Positions 16,018 through 25,204 of a DNA stretch of 64,000 nucleotides are shown here, one piece after another (within the stretch, counting starts at the first letter, position 1; every line of letters starts with the position of its first letter). Under the pieces are notes generated by a model, which had not been told where the DNA came from, made no database searches, and was given only the letters and a program-made list of their open reading frames with translations. The position numbers were made by a program, and so were the translations under genes. This DNA comes from Sulfurimonas sp. SAG-AH-194-I05 (lineage in GTDB: Bacteria; Campylobacterota; Campylobacteria; Campylobacterales; Sulfurimonadaceae): contig NZ_JAEMVA010000001.1 of the NCBI RefSeq assembly GCF_029215955.1, positions 45,957-109,956 on the forward strand, in the 5' to 3' direction.

Positions 16018-16598
16018 TGATAATACGTAAACTTTTTAAATTTGAAAATGCACATATCGTTCGAGGCTGCTCAACTGTACGTTGTAGAAGCTCCATACAT
16101 GGGCATTCTTATAAGGTAGAATTGCTTTTTGAGTCAGACTTTTTAGATAATGGTCAAATGGTTTATGATTTTGGACTCATGAAGCAAAATATGAAAGCGC
16201 TCATAGATAGTTTTGATCATGCTATTAGTTTATGGAGCGAAGATGATGCTTCGTATATCTCTGACATGAAAAAACATTCAGATAGATGGGTGGTTTTACC
16301 AGTTTCACCATCAGCAGAACAAATCTCACGTGTGTTATTTGTAATAATAGACAAACTTTTAAAACAAACAAGTACTATAAATAATGAAAAAAATGTAAAT
16401 CTGAACAGTATTATCGTGCATGAAACAGCAACCGGCTACGCACAATGTTTTAGTGAAGATGCGTATTCTAAACAAATGGGAAGTATAAATTTAGAAGATA
16501 TTATATTTTCAGAAACTATAAAAAATGATTGGAGTGACAGTCAACTTTTTGAAAAACTAAAAAAAGGTGAGCGTTTTATAAATTTAGATAGTGTTTAG
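16017..16598 (+). CDS. queD: 6-carboxytetrahydropterin synthase QueD, long form
   Basis: QueD turns 7,8-dihydroneopterin triphosphate into 6-carboxytetrahydropterin, the substrate of QueE. Zinc ligands His13, His28 and His30 (ENAH, IHGHSY) and catalytic Cys23 are visible. At 193 residues it is about 70 longer than E. coli QueD because of insertions around residues 65-125 (SEDDASYISDMKKHSDRW, KQTSTINNEKN), a form that I associate with Campylobacterota. The conserved Glu is in IIVHETATGYA. It is the last gene of moaA-queE-queD. Confidence 0.92.
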   Translation: MIIRKLFKFENAHIVRGCSTVRCRSSIHGHSYKVELLFESDFLDNGQMVYDFGLMKQNMKALIDSFDHAISLWSEDDASYISDMKKHSDRWVVLPVSPSAEQISRVLFVIIDKLLKQTSTINNEKNVNLNSIIVHETATGYAQCFSEDAYSKQMGSINLEDIIFSETIKNDWSDSQLFEKLKKGERFINLDSV

Positions 16599-16626
16599 TA
16601 CAACTTTGTATTGTTTATGGGGCTGT

Positions 16627-16657
16627 AGCCTATTACTTATCTTCTTGGCTTTTTTTT
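16627..16657 (+). terminator. Weak terminator after queD
   Basis: AGCC (16627-16630) can pair with GGCT (16647-16650) and seven Ts follow. The stem is only four base pairs and the loop is large, so it is a weak candidate. Confidence 0.3.
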
Positions 16658-16668
16658 GTCTATGAAAC

Positions 16669-17892
16669 TCAGTCCCCACTTACTAAACTTTTAGACTCAT
16701 TTGACGTAAAACTAAAACGTGTAGAAATTACTTTTACATCACTTTTCTTTGCTAAAAACCCGCATGTTTCATCAACTATAATATAAGAATTTGAAATTGC
16801 TAATGGCGATACCATTCCTGGTGCGAACTTTTCACATGGTGTGAAATATTCGCCATCAAAAGCACCAGGTATTAAAGTTTTTCTTCCAGCACGGATTTTA
16901 TAATCTTCTTTCATTTTTGCTTTAATGGTGTTGATGTATTTTGAACTATCACCACTCAGTGCTAAAATAATGCTTTGCCCAAATAACTCTAAGTTCAGAG
17001 CAGCAGCGAGAGGGTTTCCGGGAAGATTGAGAACATACGTATTTCCAATTTTTCCAAAAGTTGTAGGTTTACCTGGTTTAATATTTATTTTTTCAAAAAA
17101 GGGAACACATGAAAAACTTGCGAAGGCTTCACGAGTATAGTCAGCATCGCCAACACTAACACCTCCACTTGTAATAATCAAATCACTATCTAAGGCACTT
17201 TGTATATGTACTTGAATATCTTCAAGGGTGTCTATGGCAGTACCTATGAACGCAACATCACAACCAAGTTCTTGCACACGTGAGCAAAAGGTTGGGGTGT
17301 TTGTGTTGTAAAGTTGATGGGAAGCAACTGTTTCAAAGTGCATTTTCAATTCACTTCCTGAGGCAAAAAGTGCAATTTTAGGTTTTTTATAAACTTTTAC
17401 ATGGCTAACACCTTGGGATGCTAAAAGAGTTATATGATGTGCATACAGTCTTTGCCCATCTTCTAAAAGTATTTGTCCTATTTTTATATCTTCGCCAGCA
17501 CGTCGTATATGCTTTGCTAAGGTTAAATTTTTAGGTAATGTAATAGTACCTTCACTGTTAGTAGTAGTATCTTCTATAGGTACGACACATTCGCAACCCT
17601 CTGGAATTCGAGCCCCTGTCATGATTTTAATAGCAGTGTTTACTTGTACGCTATCACTTGCGTTGTCACCTGCAAAAATGGTACCTGTAACCTGAATAGT
17701 TTCATTTGCATTTGTAATTTTTACGCCATACCCATCCATCGCTGAATTATCAAAAGGGGGCAGGTTGTGTGTTGCCGTAATATTTTGTGCAAGTACAAAA
17801 CCTAGTACTGATTCTATAGGAAGTATTTTAGCACTGCCCTTTGTCGTGTTTTTATAAATAAGATTTAATGCTTCTTCTACTGTTACAGCCAT
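16669..17892 (-). CDS. moeA: Molybdopterin molybdenumtransferase MoeA
   Basis: MoeA inserts molybdate into adenylylated molybdopterin. The 407-residue protein has the usual order: N-terminal LPPFDNSAMDGYG (substrate loop), the beta-barrel domain with TGARIPEGCECVVPIEDT, the MogA-like domain with SGGVSVGDADYT and LPGNPLAAALNLELF, and the C-terminal beta domain. GAGG lies 7 bases before the ATG. It is convergent with moaA-queE-queD and divergent from the small membrane protein at 17.9 kb. It serves the same cofactor pathway as moaA. Confidence 0.97.
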   Translation of the reverse strand: MAVTVEEALNLIYKNTTKGSAKILPIESVLGFVLAQNITATHNLPPFDNSAMDGYGVKITNANETIQVTGTIFAGDNASDSVQVNTAIKIMTGARIPEGCECVVPIEDTTTNSEGTITLPKNLTLAKHIRRAGEDIKIGQILLEDGQRLYAHHITLLASQGVSHVKVYKKPKIALFASGSELKMHFETVASHQLYNTNTPTFCSRVQELGCDVAFIGTAIDTLEDIQVHIQSALDSDLIITSGGVSVGDADYTREAFASFSCVPFFEKINIKPGKPTTFGKIGNTYVLNLPGNPLAAALNLELFGQSIILALSGDSSKYINTIKAKMKEDYKIRAGRKTLIPGAFDGEYFTPCEKFAPGMVSPLAISNSYIIVDETCGFLAKKSDVKVISTRFSFTSNESKSLVSGD

Positions 17893-17922
17893 TTGTTACC
17901 TCAAATTAAATATACTTTCACT

Positions 17923-18330
17923 ATGAATGAAATGTATGATATGGGTATTGTAACACATTACTATGGGGTTATAGGGATATTGGTAGTTATATTGGGAAAT
18001 GTATGGATGCTACATAAGGCATCTTCCTTACCAACATACCAACGAAAAATGAGTTTATTTACTCCATTAGCATCTGTATTCTTGGGTGGAGTGATTTTTA
18101 CGGGTATTGTTATGATGGCAGCAAAGCACCTTACTTTTAGTATAGAGAATATCTTAATGATATTTTTTAGTGTATGTATTATTCTTCTTGAGGTACTACG
18201 GCTACAAAAATTAAAATATCTAAACCCACATGACGATGAGTCTTTTCCTTTATATAAAACAAGAGCATTTCAAATACTATTTACAGAATTTGGAGCAACA
18301 CTTAGTATGTCTATTTGGATGTGGCTTTGA
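17923..18330 (+). CDS. Small membrane protein of unknown function
   Basis: I prefer ATG 17923 to TTG 17893, which would overlap the divergent moeA control region. The 135-residue protein has four hydrophobic segments (YYGVIGILVVILGNVWML, FTPLASVFLGGVIFTGIVMMA, NILMIFFSVCIILLEVL, and a short C-terminal one). It is probably an integral inner-membrane protein. I recognise no family motif; the layout recalls small CopD/HemJ-like proteins but lacks their conserved histidine pattern. Its stop overlaps the start of rsmE (TTGA), indicating translational coupling. Confidence 0.6.
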   Translation: MNEMYDMGIVTHYYGVIGILVVILGNVWMLHKASSLPTYQRKMSLFTPLASVFLGGVIFTGIVMMAAKHLTFSIENILMIFFSVCIILLEVLRLQKLKYLNPHDDESFPLYKTRAFQILFTEFGATLSMSIWMWL

Positions 18331-18998
18331 TATATATTTTACTTGATGAAGCACCCAGTGAAGTTTTAAAACTTAAGGGCGAGCTTTTTAAATACCTTAT
18401 TAAAGTAAGGCGTCATTCTCTTCATGATACCATTGCTTTTCGTTGTAAAGAAAATTTAGAAGTATTATATAGCTATGAAATTATTAAAATAGACAATAGG
18501 GAATTGGAATTACATCAGGTACGTTATGAAGTAAAACATGTAGTTGCAAAGAAGTCCTTACATGTGGCTTGGTGTGTGATTGATATAAAGTCTATTGAAA
18601 AGGTGTTAGCATCTCTTAGCGAAATAGGAGTTTCTAAAATATCTTTTATTACATGTGAAAGAAGCCAAAGTAACTTTAAAACTGATTTTAAGAGGTTCTC
18701 TAGGATTTTAGAAGCATCGATGCAACAATCAGGAAGAAGTACCTATATAGAATTTGATTCTTATAAGAGTATTTCTTCCTTTGTTACGGTGTTTCCACAT
18801 GTTAAGGTATTTGACTTTACTACAAAGACCTTGGATGATTATGCAGATGTAAGCACTGTTCTTATTGGTTGTGAAGGTGGATTCTCAAAAAGTGAACGAT
18901 TGTTCTTGAATGATAAAGATGTATTTAGACTCGATAGTCCCATGGTATTACGCTCTGAGAGTGCAGTAGTCTCAGTAGCAAGTAAAATTTTGTTATAA
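18327..18998 (+). CDS. rsmE: 16S rRNA (uracil-1498-N3)-methyltransferase RsmE
   Basis: RsmE methylates U1498 in the ribosomal decoding site. I place the start at TTG 18327, which overlaps the previous stop (TTGA) and gives the expected N-terminus IYILLDEAPS; a TTG 12 bases upstream is less likely. The SPOUT C-terminal domain has the knotted SAM-binding motifs LIGCEGGFSKSE and LRSESAVVSVASKILL. The N-terminal PUA-like part includes KVRRHSLHD. Length is 223 residues, slightly short but normal for the phylum. It opens a block of ribosome genes (rpmE, rsmI, rlmB). Confidence 0.9.
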   Translation: MIYILLDEAPSEVLKLKGELFKYLIKVRRHSLHDTIAFRCKENLEVLYSYEIIKIDNRELELHQVRYEVKHVVAKKSLHVAWCVIDIKSIEKVLASLSEIGVSKISFITCERSQSNFKTDFKRFSRILEASMQQSGRSTYIEFDSYKSISSFVTVFPHVKVFDFTTKTLDDYADVSTVLIGCEGGFSKSERLFLNDKDVFRLDSPMVLRSESAVVSVASKILL

Positions 18999-19036
18999 AA
19001 TATGTAAATTTTATTTCTATAAACAAAATATTTAGA

Positions 19037-19042
19037 TATAAT
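19037..19042 (+). promoter_or_regulatory. -10 box of the rpmE-rsmI unit
   Basis: TATAAT lies 92 bases before the rpmE ATG, leaving a leader of about 85 bases that includes the small palindrome GAGAAATCTC. L31 leaders sometimes serve autoregulation, but no recognisable L31 leader fold is evident here. Confidence 0.5.
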
Positions 19043-19134
19043 TGCAGTTCTAAAATCTGCCCCCATACGGATTTAAAAAATATATAGCTATTCGTACAAG
19101 AGAAATCTCAGACGAGTAAGCAAAAGGCAATACA

Positions 19135-19335
19135 ATGAAAAAAGATTTACACCCAGAATTTGTAACATGTTCAGTAACATGTGCATGTGGAAATAGCTTT
19201 GAAAACAAAGCTGCACAAGATACACTAAAAATTGATATTTGTTCAGAATGTCATCCGTTTTTTACAGGTTCTGAAAGAATGGTAGATACTGCTGGTAGAA
19301 TCGAGAAATTTAACGCTCGTTACGCTAAAAAATAG
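19135..19335 (+). CDS. rpmE: 50S ribosomal protein L31, zinc-binding form
   Basis: L31 is a small protein bridging the two ribosomal subunits. The 66 residues contain the zinc-binding cysteines C16 and C18 (TCAC) and C36 and C39 (CSECH), so this is the C+ form used when zinc is plentiful. The family motif [20 protein letters not shown] is present. AAGG precedes the ATG by about 7 bases. rsmI starts 7 bases after the stop. Confidence 0.97.
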   Translation: MKKDLHPEFVTCSVTCACGNSFENKAAQDTLKIDICSECHPFFTGSERMVDTAGRIEKFNARYAKK

Positions 19336-19342
19336 TAAAAAT

Positions 19343-20158
19343 ATGCTAAGCCTCGTTCCAACTCCCATTGGAAATATAGGCGATACATCTTTGAGAACTA
19401 TTGAAGTTCTCAAAAATGCTGCTGTTCTCCTTTGTGAAGATACGCGCGTTACAAAAAAACTCATCCACATTTTAAAAGAGCGTTATCATGTTTCTTTTAA
19501 AGAAAACCAAGAATTCATCGCACTCCATTCACATAATGAAAAATCTTTTGTTGAAAAAATCGAAGTTTCTTTTTTTGAACAAAATATTGTTTATGTAAGT
19601 GATGCTGGAATGCCAGGGGTGAGTGATCCTGGACAAATTCTTGTTCGCTATTGTATTGATAATGGCGTAGAGTATGATGTTCTTCCCGGTGCAAACGCTT
19701 TGCTTACCGCTTTTGTTGCAAGTGGCTTTGTTCAAACACAAATGTTATTCTTTGGCTTTTTAGACCATAAGGGTGACTCCCGTAGCAAAGGTCTTCAAAA
19801 GGCACTTCATAATGGTTTTACAACGATTCTTTATGAATCACCACATCGTTTAGAGAAACTTTTAGAAGAAATTATTAAAGAAGAACCTAAAAGAGAGATT
19901 TTTCTTGCGAAAGAATTAACAAAAAAGTACCAACGATACCTTCACGGAACAGCAGAAGATATTTTAAATAAACTCGAAGGTAATTTTCGAGGAGAATGGG
20001 TGGTCGTGTTAAAGTCTGGCGATGAACATGTCCCATCAGCTATAAGTGAAAATGATATCTTATCGCTTGATTTACCAAAGAAAGTACAAGCAAAACTTAT
20101 ATGTAAAATTACCGGAGAGAACACAAAAGTGTGTTATAATCGTCTCTTACATATATAA
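19343..20158 (+). CDS. rsmI: 16S rRNA (cytidine-1402-2'-O)-methyltransferase RsmI
   Basis: RsmI methylates the ribose of C1402 in the ribosomal P site. The protein begins LSLVPTPIGNIGD, the tetrapyrrole-methylase fold signature, followed by CEDTRVTKKL, the SAM motif SDAGMPGVSDPGQ, LPGANALLTAFVASG, and FYESPHRL-like LYESPHRLEKLL. All are conserved. The 271 residues are normal, with a short C-terminal domain (VQAKLICKITGENTKV). It follows rpmE closely, in one operon. Confidence 0.96.
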   Translation: MLSLVPTPIGNIGDTSLRTIEVLKNAAVLLCEDTRVTKKLIHILKERYHVSFKENQEFIALHSHNEKSFVEKIEVSFFEQNIVYVSDAGMPGVSDPGQILVRYCIDNGVEYDVLPGANALLTAFVASGFVQTQMLFFGFLDHKGDSRSKGLQKALHNGFTTILYESPHRLEKLLEEIIKEEPKREIFLAKELTKKYQRYLHGTAEDILNKLEGNFRGEWVVVLKSGDEHVPSAISENDILSLDLPKKVQAKLICKITGENTKVCYNRLLHI

Positions 20159-20207
20159 TCTTTGCCAATCCACTTCATTTTAACTTTTTTTAGATAGAAT
20201 ATACTCC

Positions 20208-20900
20208 ATGTTAATCTATGCAAAACAACCAATATATTATTTAATAAACAATTACCCTCAGATGATTAAAACTCTGTATCTTGCTAAAGAAATTGAGAAA
20301 AAAGAATACTCTCGTTTAATGAAAATGGGCTTTGAAGTAAAACGCATTCCCAATGAAGCTGCACAAAAAATGTGTAAAAATGCTTCTCATCAAGGTTTCT
20401 TAGCTGATGTGAGTGACTACAAACTTTATACATACCAATTATTTTTAAATAAAAAATTCGTATTAGTCCTCTCTGGTCTTACCGATATCGGTAATATCGG
20501 AGCAATCGTAAGAAGTGCTTACGCCTTAGGTGTTGATGCAATCATTGCATGTGGAGTGAAACAATTAGCTCTTGATGGTATAGTACGATCAAGTACAGGT
20601 GCTTTGTTTGATATGCCTTTTGCCATAGTTCCAAATGTACACGATGTTTTAAATGACTTTAAAATGAAAGGTTTTACTCTTTATGGTGCTGAGATGGGTG
20701 GTACTGATATTAGAGAAGTAGAAGTAAGTGAAAAAAGAGTTCTTGTTTTAGGGAGTGAGGGAGAAGGACTTACGTCTCGTGTACTGTCAAAACTTGATGA
20801 GGTCGTGAGTATTAGTATGTCACATGAATTCGATTCACTCAACGTGAGTGTTGCCGGTGCAATTTTGATGGATAGAATGAGAAAAGGGGAGAGCATATAA
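20208..20900 (+). CDS. rlmB: 23S rRNA (guanosine-2251-2'-O)-methyltransferase RlmB / TrmH family
   Basis: This SPOUT-class methyltransferase modifies ribose 2'-O, most likely G2251 in the 23S rRNA P loop. The N-terminal L30e-like substrate domain (about 1-75) is followed by the motifs VLSGLTDIGNIGAIVRSAYALG, GSEGEGL and DSLNVSVAGAILMDRM, with the last two forming the SAM-binding knot. The 230-residue length fits. A TAGAAT box lies 10 bases before the ATG, so the leader, if any, is very short. The next gene begins 1 base after the stop. Confidence 0.9.
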   Translation: MLIYAKQPIYYLINNYPQMIKTLYLAKEIEKKEYSRLMKMGFEVKRIPNEAAQKMCKNASHQGFLADVSDYKLYTYQLFLNKKFVLVLSGLTDIGNIGAIVRSAYALGVDAIIACGVKQLALDGIVRSSTGALFDMPFAIVPNVHDVLNDFKMKGFTLYGAEMGGTDIREVEVSEKRVLVLGSEGEGLTSRVLSKLDEVVSISMSHEFDSLNVSVAGAILMDRMRKGESI

Positions 20901-20901
20901 A

Positions 20902-21837
20902 ATGGATGAGAGTATAAAACTGTTAAGAGAGATAGGTGCGCAACAAATTCATAATGATACACATATATCAAAAGATTATGCTCAAGCCATTATTCATGAA
21001 ACATTTGATGATTTACAGTATGTTCAGTTTATAGGTTTTGTTTCTATTTTAGAGAGAGAATACAGAGTTGACTTAGGCGTTTTAAGAGCCAAGGGTAAAG
21101 AGTACTTTAAAGATAAAGACCAAATGCCTTTGGACTCTAAAATGGTATTTGTACTACCAAGTAAACAAAAAACAGGGTCTCGATTTTATAAATGGCTTGC
21201 AATTCTTATCGTTTTGTCTTCTGCATACTATAGTTTTATGTATCTTGATGTTGCACAGTCTGAACCAAATGAAGTAGATAATACAAAAATTGAAGATGCA
21301 CAAAAAAAAATCGATACTTCAAGTATTCAAAGTAATGCTTTTAAAGAAGAAATAACGAAGAAAGAAGAAATAAAAAAAGATGCAGTAGTGTTGCATACAG
21401 ATGAAAAAGTACAAGAACCTACTATTTTAGAAAATAATGAAAATAATGAAAATAATAAAAGCACAGAAAATAATGAAAGTGCAAAAAGCGTAATTCAAGA
21501 AGAAAAAGTTATAGCTTCTGTAGTTCAAGAGATGAAAGAAGAAGAAGTAAAAGAAAAAAGAAGTTTGAAAATTCTTCCAACACGTCGTCTTTGGGCGGGA
21601 TACATAAACATTAAAACAAAAGAGAAATTTCAAAGTGTTTATAGTGAAGAGTTTACTATTGACCCTCATGATGACTGGCTACTTCTTTTTGGAGCAGGTA
21701 CAGTTTATCTGGAAATAAATGGAGAAAAGAAAAGATTTTCATCTAAGCAAAACTTACGTTTTAAATATAAAGATGGAAAATTCTCGAAAATTTCAGTGCA
21801 AGAATTTAAGGACTTAAATAAAGGTCGTAAATGGTAA
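20902..21837 (+). CDS. Bitopic membrane protein, possibly RodZ-like
   Basis: The 311 residues have a cytoplasmic N-terminal helical domain (about 1-85), one transmembrane helix (WLAILIVLSSAYYSFMYLDV), a low-complexity charged linker rich in Glu, Asn and Lys (about 120-220), and a C-terminal beta domain (RRLWAGYINIKTKEKF ... GAGTVYLEINGEKKRF). The arrangement and the C-terminal domain recall RodZ, the cell-shape protein that links MreB to wall synthesis, but the N-terminal helix-turn-helix is not convincing. A run of nine As sits at 21301-21309 in the linker. It overlaps the next gene by 7 bases. Confidence 0.6.
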   Translation: MDESIKLLREIGAQQIHNDTHISKDYAQAIIHETFDDLQYVQFIGFVSILEREYRVDLGVLRAKGKEYFKDKDQMPLDSKMVFVLPSKQKTGSRFYKWLAILIVLSSAYYSFMYLDVAQSEPNEVDNTKIEDAQKKIDTSSIQSNAFKEEITKKEEIKKDAVVLHTDEKVQEPTILENNENNENNKSTENNESAKSVIQEEKVIASVVQEMKEEEVKEKRSLKILPTRRLWAGYINIKTKEKFQSVYSEEFTIDPHDDWLLLFGAGTVYLEINGEKKRFSSKQNLRFKYKDGKFSKISVQEFKDLNKGRKW

Positions 21838-22709
21838 AGTTTTTTGCTAGTTTTGTAGTTTTTACATCCTTAGTATTTGCTGAAATAATTCCTTCTCAAT
21901 TAGACTCAAATCTTAGTGTTTTAGGTGGAGAGAAAAATGATTCAACTTTAATCACAAAGATTAAATCATTTGTATCTCCACGTTCATATAACGAAAATGA
22001 AAAGTTTATAAAACTTATTTTCAAACCTGAAAGTAAATACTATAGATCAGACAGAGTAGATGTTGTAAAAGTGGTTAAGGTTCTTAAAAGTAATGGTTTA
22101 CTCAACCTACTTTTTAAAAAGCCTCAAGAGTTACAACTTAGCTTTAAGACAAGTGGTTCACCATTGTTTTTTGTGAAAATAATGGGAGACACTTTACGTA
22201 ATATAGGCTATTATAGATACGTGACAACGGAATCGAATTTAGATAGTTCAGAATTTACATGGACGATATCCCTAAAGTCAGAATATGCAACGGATCCTTT
22301 GATCTTGCAAGCTGAACTTCAAAAAAGTGGTTCAGATATTATAGACATAGAAAGAATTTCAAAAACTGAGTGGCAATACAGTATTGATATGAGTAATGCT
22401 TACTTGAATATTCCTATTTTAAATAATGAAACTGAAATGGAAGTGAAAAGATCTTTGTATGCCCATTGGTTAAATGTACAAAGTATTAAAAATCTTAGAA
22501 TAAAAAGTTCTTTTAGTGATAGTTGGTATCCTCAAATAAGTTACTATGATAAACAACTTCATTTATTAAAGATGATAAAAAAAGATAAAAAAACACGAGC
22601 AATAGCTTTAGTAATACCAGAGTCTGCAAAATATATAAAAATTTCGGACATGTATACACTCAAAAATGTAAAAAATAATTTAATTTTAGTGCCAACGGGT
22701 GCGAGATAA
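21831..22709 (+). CDS. Exported protein of unknown function
   Basis: The 292-residue protein starts with a clear signal peptide (KFFASFVVFTSLVFAE). The mature part is mixed alpha/beta with a SDRVDVVKVVKVLKSNG segment and a C-terminal VIPESAKYIKISDMYTL region. I recognise no family. Its start lies inside the end of the RodZ-like gene, so the two are probably coupled and may act together in the envelope or periplasm. The aminotransferase gene follows 15 bases later. Confidence 0.65.
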   Translation: MVKFFASFVVFTSLVFAEIIPSQLDSNLSVLGGEKNDSTLITKIKSFVSPRSYNENEKFIKLIFKPESKYYRSDRVDVVKVVKVLKSNGLLNLLFKKPQELQLSFKTSGSPLFFVKIMGDTLRNIGYYRYVTTESNLDSSEFTWTISLKSEYATDPLILQAELQKSGSDIIDIERISKTEWQYSIDMSNAYLNIPILNNETEMEVKRSLYAHWLNVQSIKNLRIKSSFSDSWYPQISYYDKQLHLLKMIKKDKKTRAIALVIPESAKYIKISDMYTLKNVKNNLILVPTGAR

Positions 22710-22724
22710 AGAAAAGGTAAAAAA

Positions 22725-23942
22725 ATGTTTGATGAAATCCAATTTGACAAGATGAAAAGACTGCCAAAATATGTTTTTGCAGAAGTAAATGAACTTAAAA
22801 TGAAAGAACGTCGCGCTGGTGCTGATGTTATTGATTTTTCTATGGGAAATCCTGATGGAGATACTCCTGAACATATCCGTGCTAAACTTGTAGAATCTGC
22901 TGAAAAAACAAAAACACATGGATACTCTGTTTCTAAAGGTATTCCAAAGTTACTTCAAGCAATAGCGGACTGGTACGAAAGAAGATACGATTGTATTTTA
23001 TACCCCGAGACTGAATGTGTAGCAACTATGGGCTCAAAAGAGGGTTATGCACATTTGACATACGCTATAACTAACCCAGGTGATGTCGCTGTTGTACCTG
23101 ACCCTACATACCCTATACATGAATTTTCTTTTATTTTAGCTGGTGGAAATGTTGTTAAATTTGGAATAGAATTTGATGAAAAATACAGACTCAATGAAGA
23201 TAAATTTTTTGAAGATTTAGACCGTGTTTTTAAAGAAAGTTCACCACAACCAAAATACGTTTTAGTGAATTTTCCACATAATCCTACAACTGTGACTGTT
23301 ACCCAAGAGTTCTATGTACGTCTTGTTGCAATGGCCAAAGAGAAAAGATTTTATGTAATTTCAGATATTGCCTATGGTGATATTACTTTTGATGGTTATA
23401 AAACACCTTCTATTATGAGTGTTGCGGGTGCTAAAGATGTTGCAGTTGAGTCTTTTACACTTTCAAAATCTTATAACATGGCAGGCTGGCGTGTAGGTTT
23501 CTTTGTAGGAAATCCTAAGCTAATCGGTGCCTTACAAAAAATAAAATCATGGTTAGATTACGGTATGTTTACGCCTATTCAAGTAGCTGCTACAGTAGCT
23601 CTCAATGGTGACCAGCAATGCGTTCGTGACATTACAGCGAAGTATGATCATCGTCAAGAAGTATGTATAGAAGCTTTTACGAGAGCTGGTTGGCCTATGA
23701 GTAAAAATGAAGCAAGTATGTTTATTTGGGCAAAAATGCCAGCATGTGTAGCGCACTTAGGTTCATTAGAATTTTCAAAAAGACTTCTTGTAGAAGCTGG
23801 TGTGTGTGTAGCTCCAGGTATTGGTTTTGGTGCGTATGGCGAAAACTATGTTCGTATAGCACTCATTGAAAATGATAACCGTATTCGCCAAGCAGCGAAG
23901 AATATAAAAATATTTTTAAAACAATTTGAGGAATCTAAATAA
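22725..23942 (+). CDS. AlaC-like class I aminotransferase
   Basis: This PLP enzyme resembles E. coli AlaC, a glutamate-pyruvate aminotransferase, from its opening (RLPKYVFAEVNELKMKERR ... IDFSMGNPDGDTP) onward. The PLP lysine is in SFTLSKSYNMAGWR, with NFPHNPTT and the Arg in NYVRIAL as substrate contacts. The 405-residue length is normal. It lies one base from hom, so it may serve amino-acid synthesis from aspartate or supply alanine; the substrate cannot be settled from sequence alone (an LL-DAP or aspartate aminotransferase role is possible). AAAGG precedes the ATG. Confidence 0.88.
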   Translation: MFDEIQFDKMKRLPKYVFAEVNELKMKERRAGADVIDFSMGNPDGDTPEHIRAKLVESAEKTKTHGYSVSKGIPKLLQAIADWYERRYDCILYPETECVATMGSKEGYAHLTYAITNPGDVAVVPDPTYPIHEFSFILAGGNVVKFGIEFDEKYRLNEDKFFEDLDRVFKESSPQPKYVLVNFPHNPTTVTVTQEFYVRLVAMAKEKRFYVISDIAYGDITFDGYKTPSIMSVAGAKDVAVESFTLSKSYNMAGWRVGFFVGNPKLIGALQKIKSWLDYGMFTPIQVAATVALNGDQQCVRDITAKYDHRQEVCIEAFTRAGWPMSKNEASMFIWAKMPACVAHLGSLEFSKRLLVEAGVCVAPGIGFGAYGENYVRIALIENDNRIRQAAKNIKIFLKQFEESK

Positions 23943-25204
23943 TGATCAAAGTAGGTATCATAGGCGTTGGGACAGTTGGAACAAGTGTAGCTGAAATTTT
24001 AAGAGATAATGCTGATGTGATTTCTGCTCGTGCAGGTGTAGATATAGTTGTAAAAAGTGGTGTTGTTAAAAACCTTCAAAAAGACAGAGGTTTAGATATC
24101 ATCATTACAGATAATGTAGATGATATTTTGGATGATTCTGAGATTGATATTGTTGTTGAACTTATGGGTGGAGTTGATGAGCCTTTTGCTGTTGTAAAAA
24201 AAGCATTAGAGAGTGGCAAAGCTGTTGTTACTGCAAATAAAGCGCTTCTAGCGTACCACCGTTATGAGCTTCAAGATATTGCAAAAGATATTGCTTTTGA
24301 ATATGAAGCTTCTGTTGCTGGTGGTATTCCAATCATTAGTGCTTTACGTGATGGACTTTCTGCAAATCATATTGAATCTATTGTTGGTATTATGAATGGT
24401 ACGTGTAATTATATGATGACAAAAATGACAGATGAGGGTGTTGCTTATGATGCTATTTTAAAAGAGTCTCAAGAATTAGGCTACGCTGAAGCTGATCCTA
24501 GTTTTGATGTTGGCGGTTTTGATGCTGCGCATAAACTTCTTATATTAGCTTCTATTGCTTATGGAATTGATGCAAAACCTGAAGATATTTTGATTGAGGG
24601 TATTGATAAAGTAAGCCAAGATGATATTGCTTTTGCAAAAGAGTTTGGTTATGCACTTAAACTTTTATGTATTGCGAAAAAAGATGCAAATGAAGTTGAA
24701 CTTCGTGTACATGCTGCACTTATAAACAAAGATGAAATGATTGCAAAAATTGATGGTGTTATGAATGCAATTTCTGTTGTTGGTGATAAAGTAGGGGAAA
24801 CTCTTTACTATGGTCCAGGTGCTGGTGGTGATGCTACTGCTTCTGCTGTTGTAGCAAATATTATTGATATTGCAAGAAGTGGAAAGTCTACGCCGATGCT
24901 TGGATTTAACAGACCTATGGAGGGAAATAAACTTACCCTTAAACCAACTGCAAATATTGAGTCAAAATACTACCTTCGTATTAATGTTTCAGATAAGGCT
25001 GGAGTTTTAGCAAAAATTACAAAAATATTTGAAGAAAATAGTATTTCGGTTGCAACAATGTTGCAACGTCCAGTAGATGAGAACTCTGCTAACTTATTGA
25101 TTGCAACACACATAGCACGTGAAGAAAATATTCAAAATATGATTACTATTTTAACGGATCTTGACTTTGTAAATTCTACTCCTGTTATGATTAGGATTGT
25201 GTAA
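23942..25204 (+). CDS. hom: Homoserine dehydrogenase
   Basis: Hom reduces aspartate semialdehyde to homoserine on the way to threonine and methionine. The N-terminal NAD(P) motif (VGIIGVGTVGTSVAEIL) is followed by the catalytic region (VVTANKALLAYHR, ASVAGGIPIISALRDGL, IMNGTCNYMMTKM) with the active lysine in ANKALL, and an ACT regulatory domain at the C-terminus (LRINVSDKAGVLAKITKIFEE) that likely senses threonine. The 420 residues fit the monofunctional family. Its TAA overlaps the proposed AUU start of the following SDR gene. Confidence 0.97.
   Translation: MIKVGIIGVGTVGTSVAEILRDNADVISARAGVDIVVKSGVVKNLQKDRGLDIIITDNVDDILDDSEIDIVVELMGGVDEPFAVVKKALESGKAVVTANKALLAYHRYELQDIAKDIAFEYEASVAGGIPIISALRDGLSANHIESIVGIMNGTCNYMMTKMTDEGVAYDAILKESQELGYAEADPSFDVGGFDAAHKLLILASIAYGIDAKPEDILIEGIDKVSQDDIAFAKEFGYALKLLCIAKKDANEVELRVHAALINKDEMIAKIDGVMNAISVVGDKVGETLYYGPGAGGDATASAVVANIIDIARSGKSTPMLGFNRPMEGNKLTLKPTANIESKYYLRINVSDKAGVLAKITKIFEENSISVATMLQRPVDENSANLLIATHIAREENIQNMITILTDLDFVNSTPVMIRIV

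Noticed and set aside
21301..21309. Run of nine As in the RodZ-like gene as a phase-variation site
   Set aside because: A single A9 in an AT-rich linker is common; no out-of-frame remnant or variant is visible.
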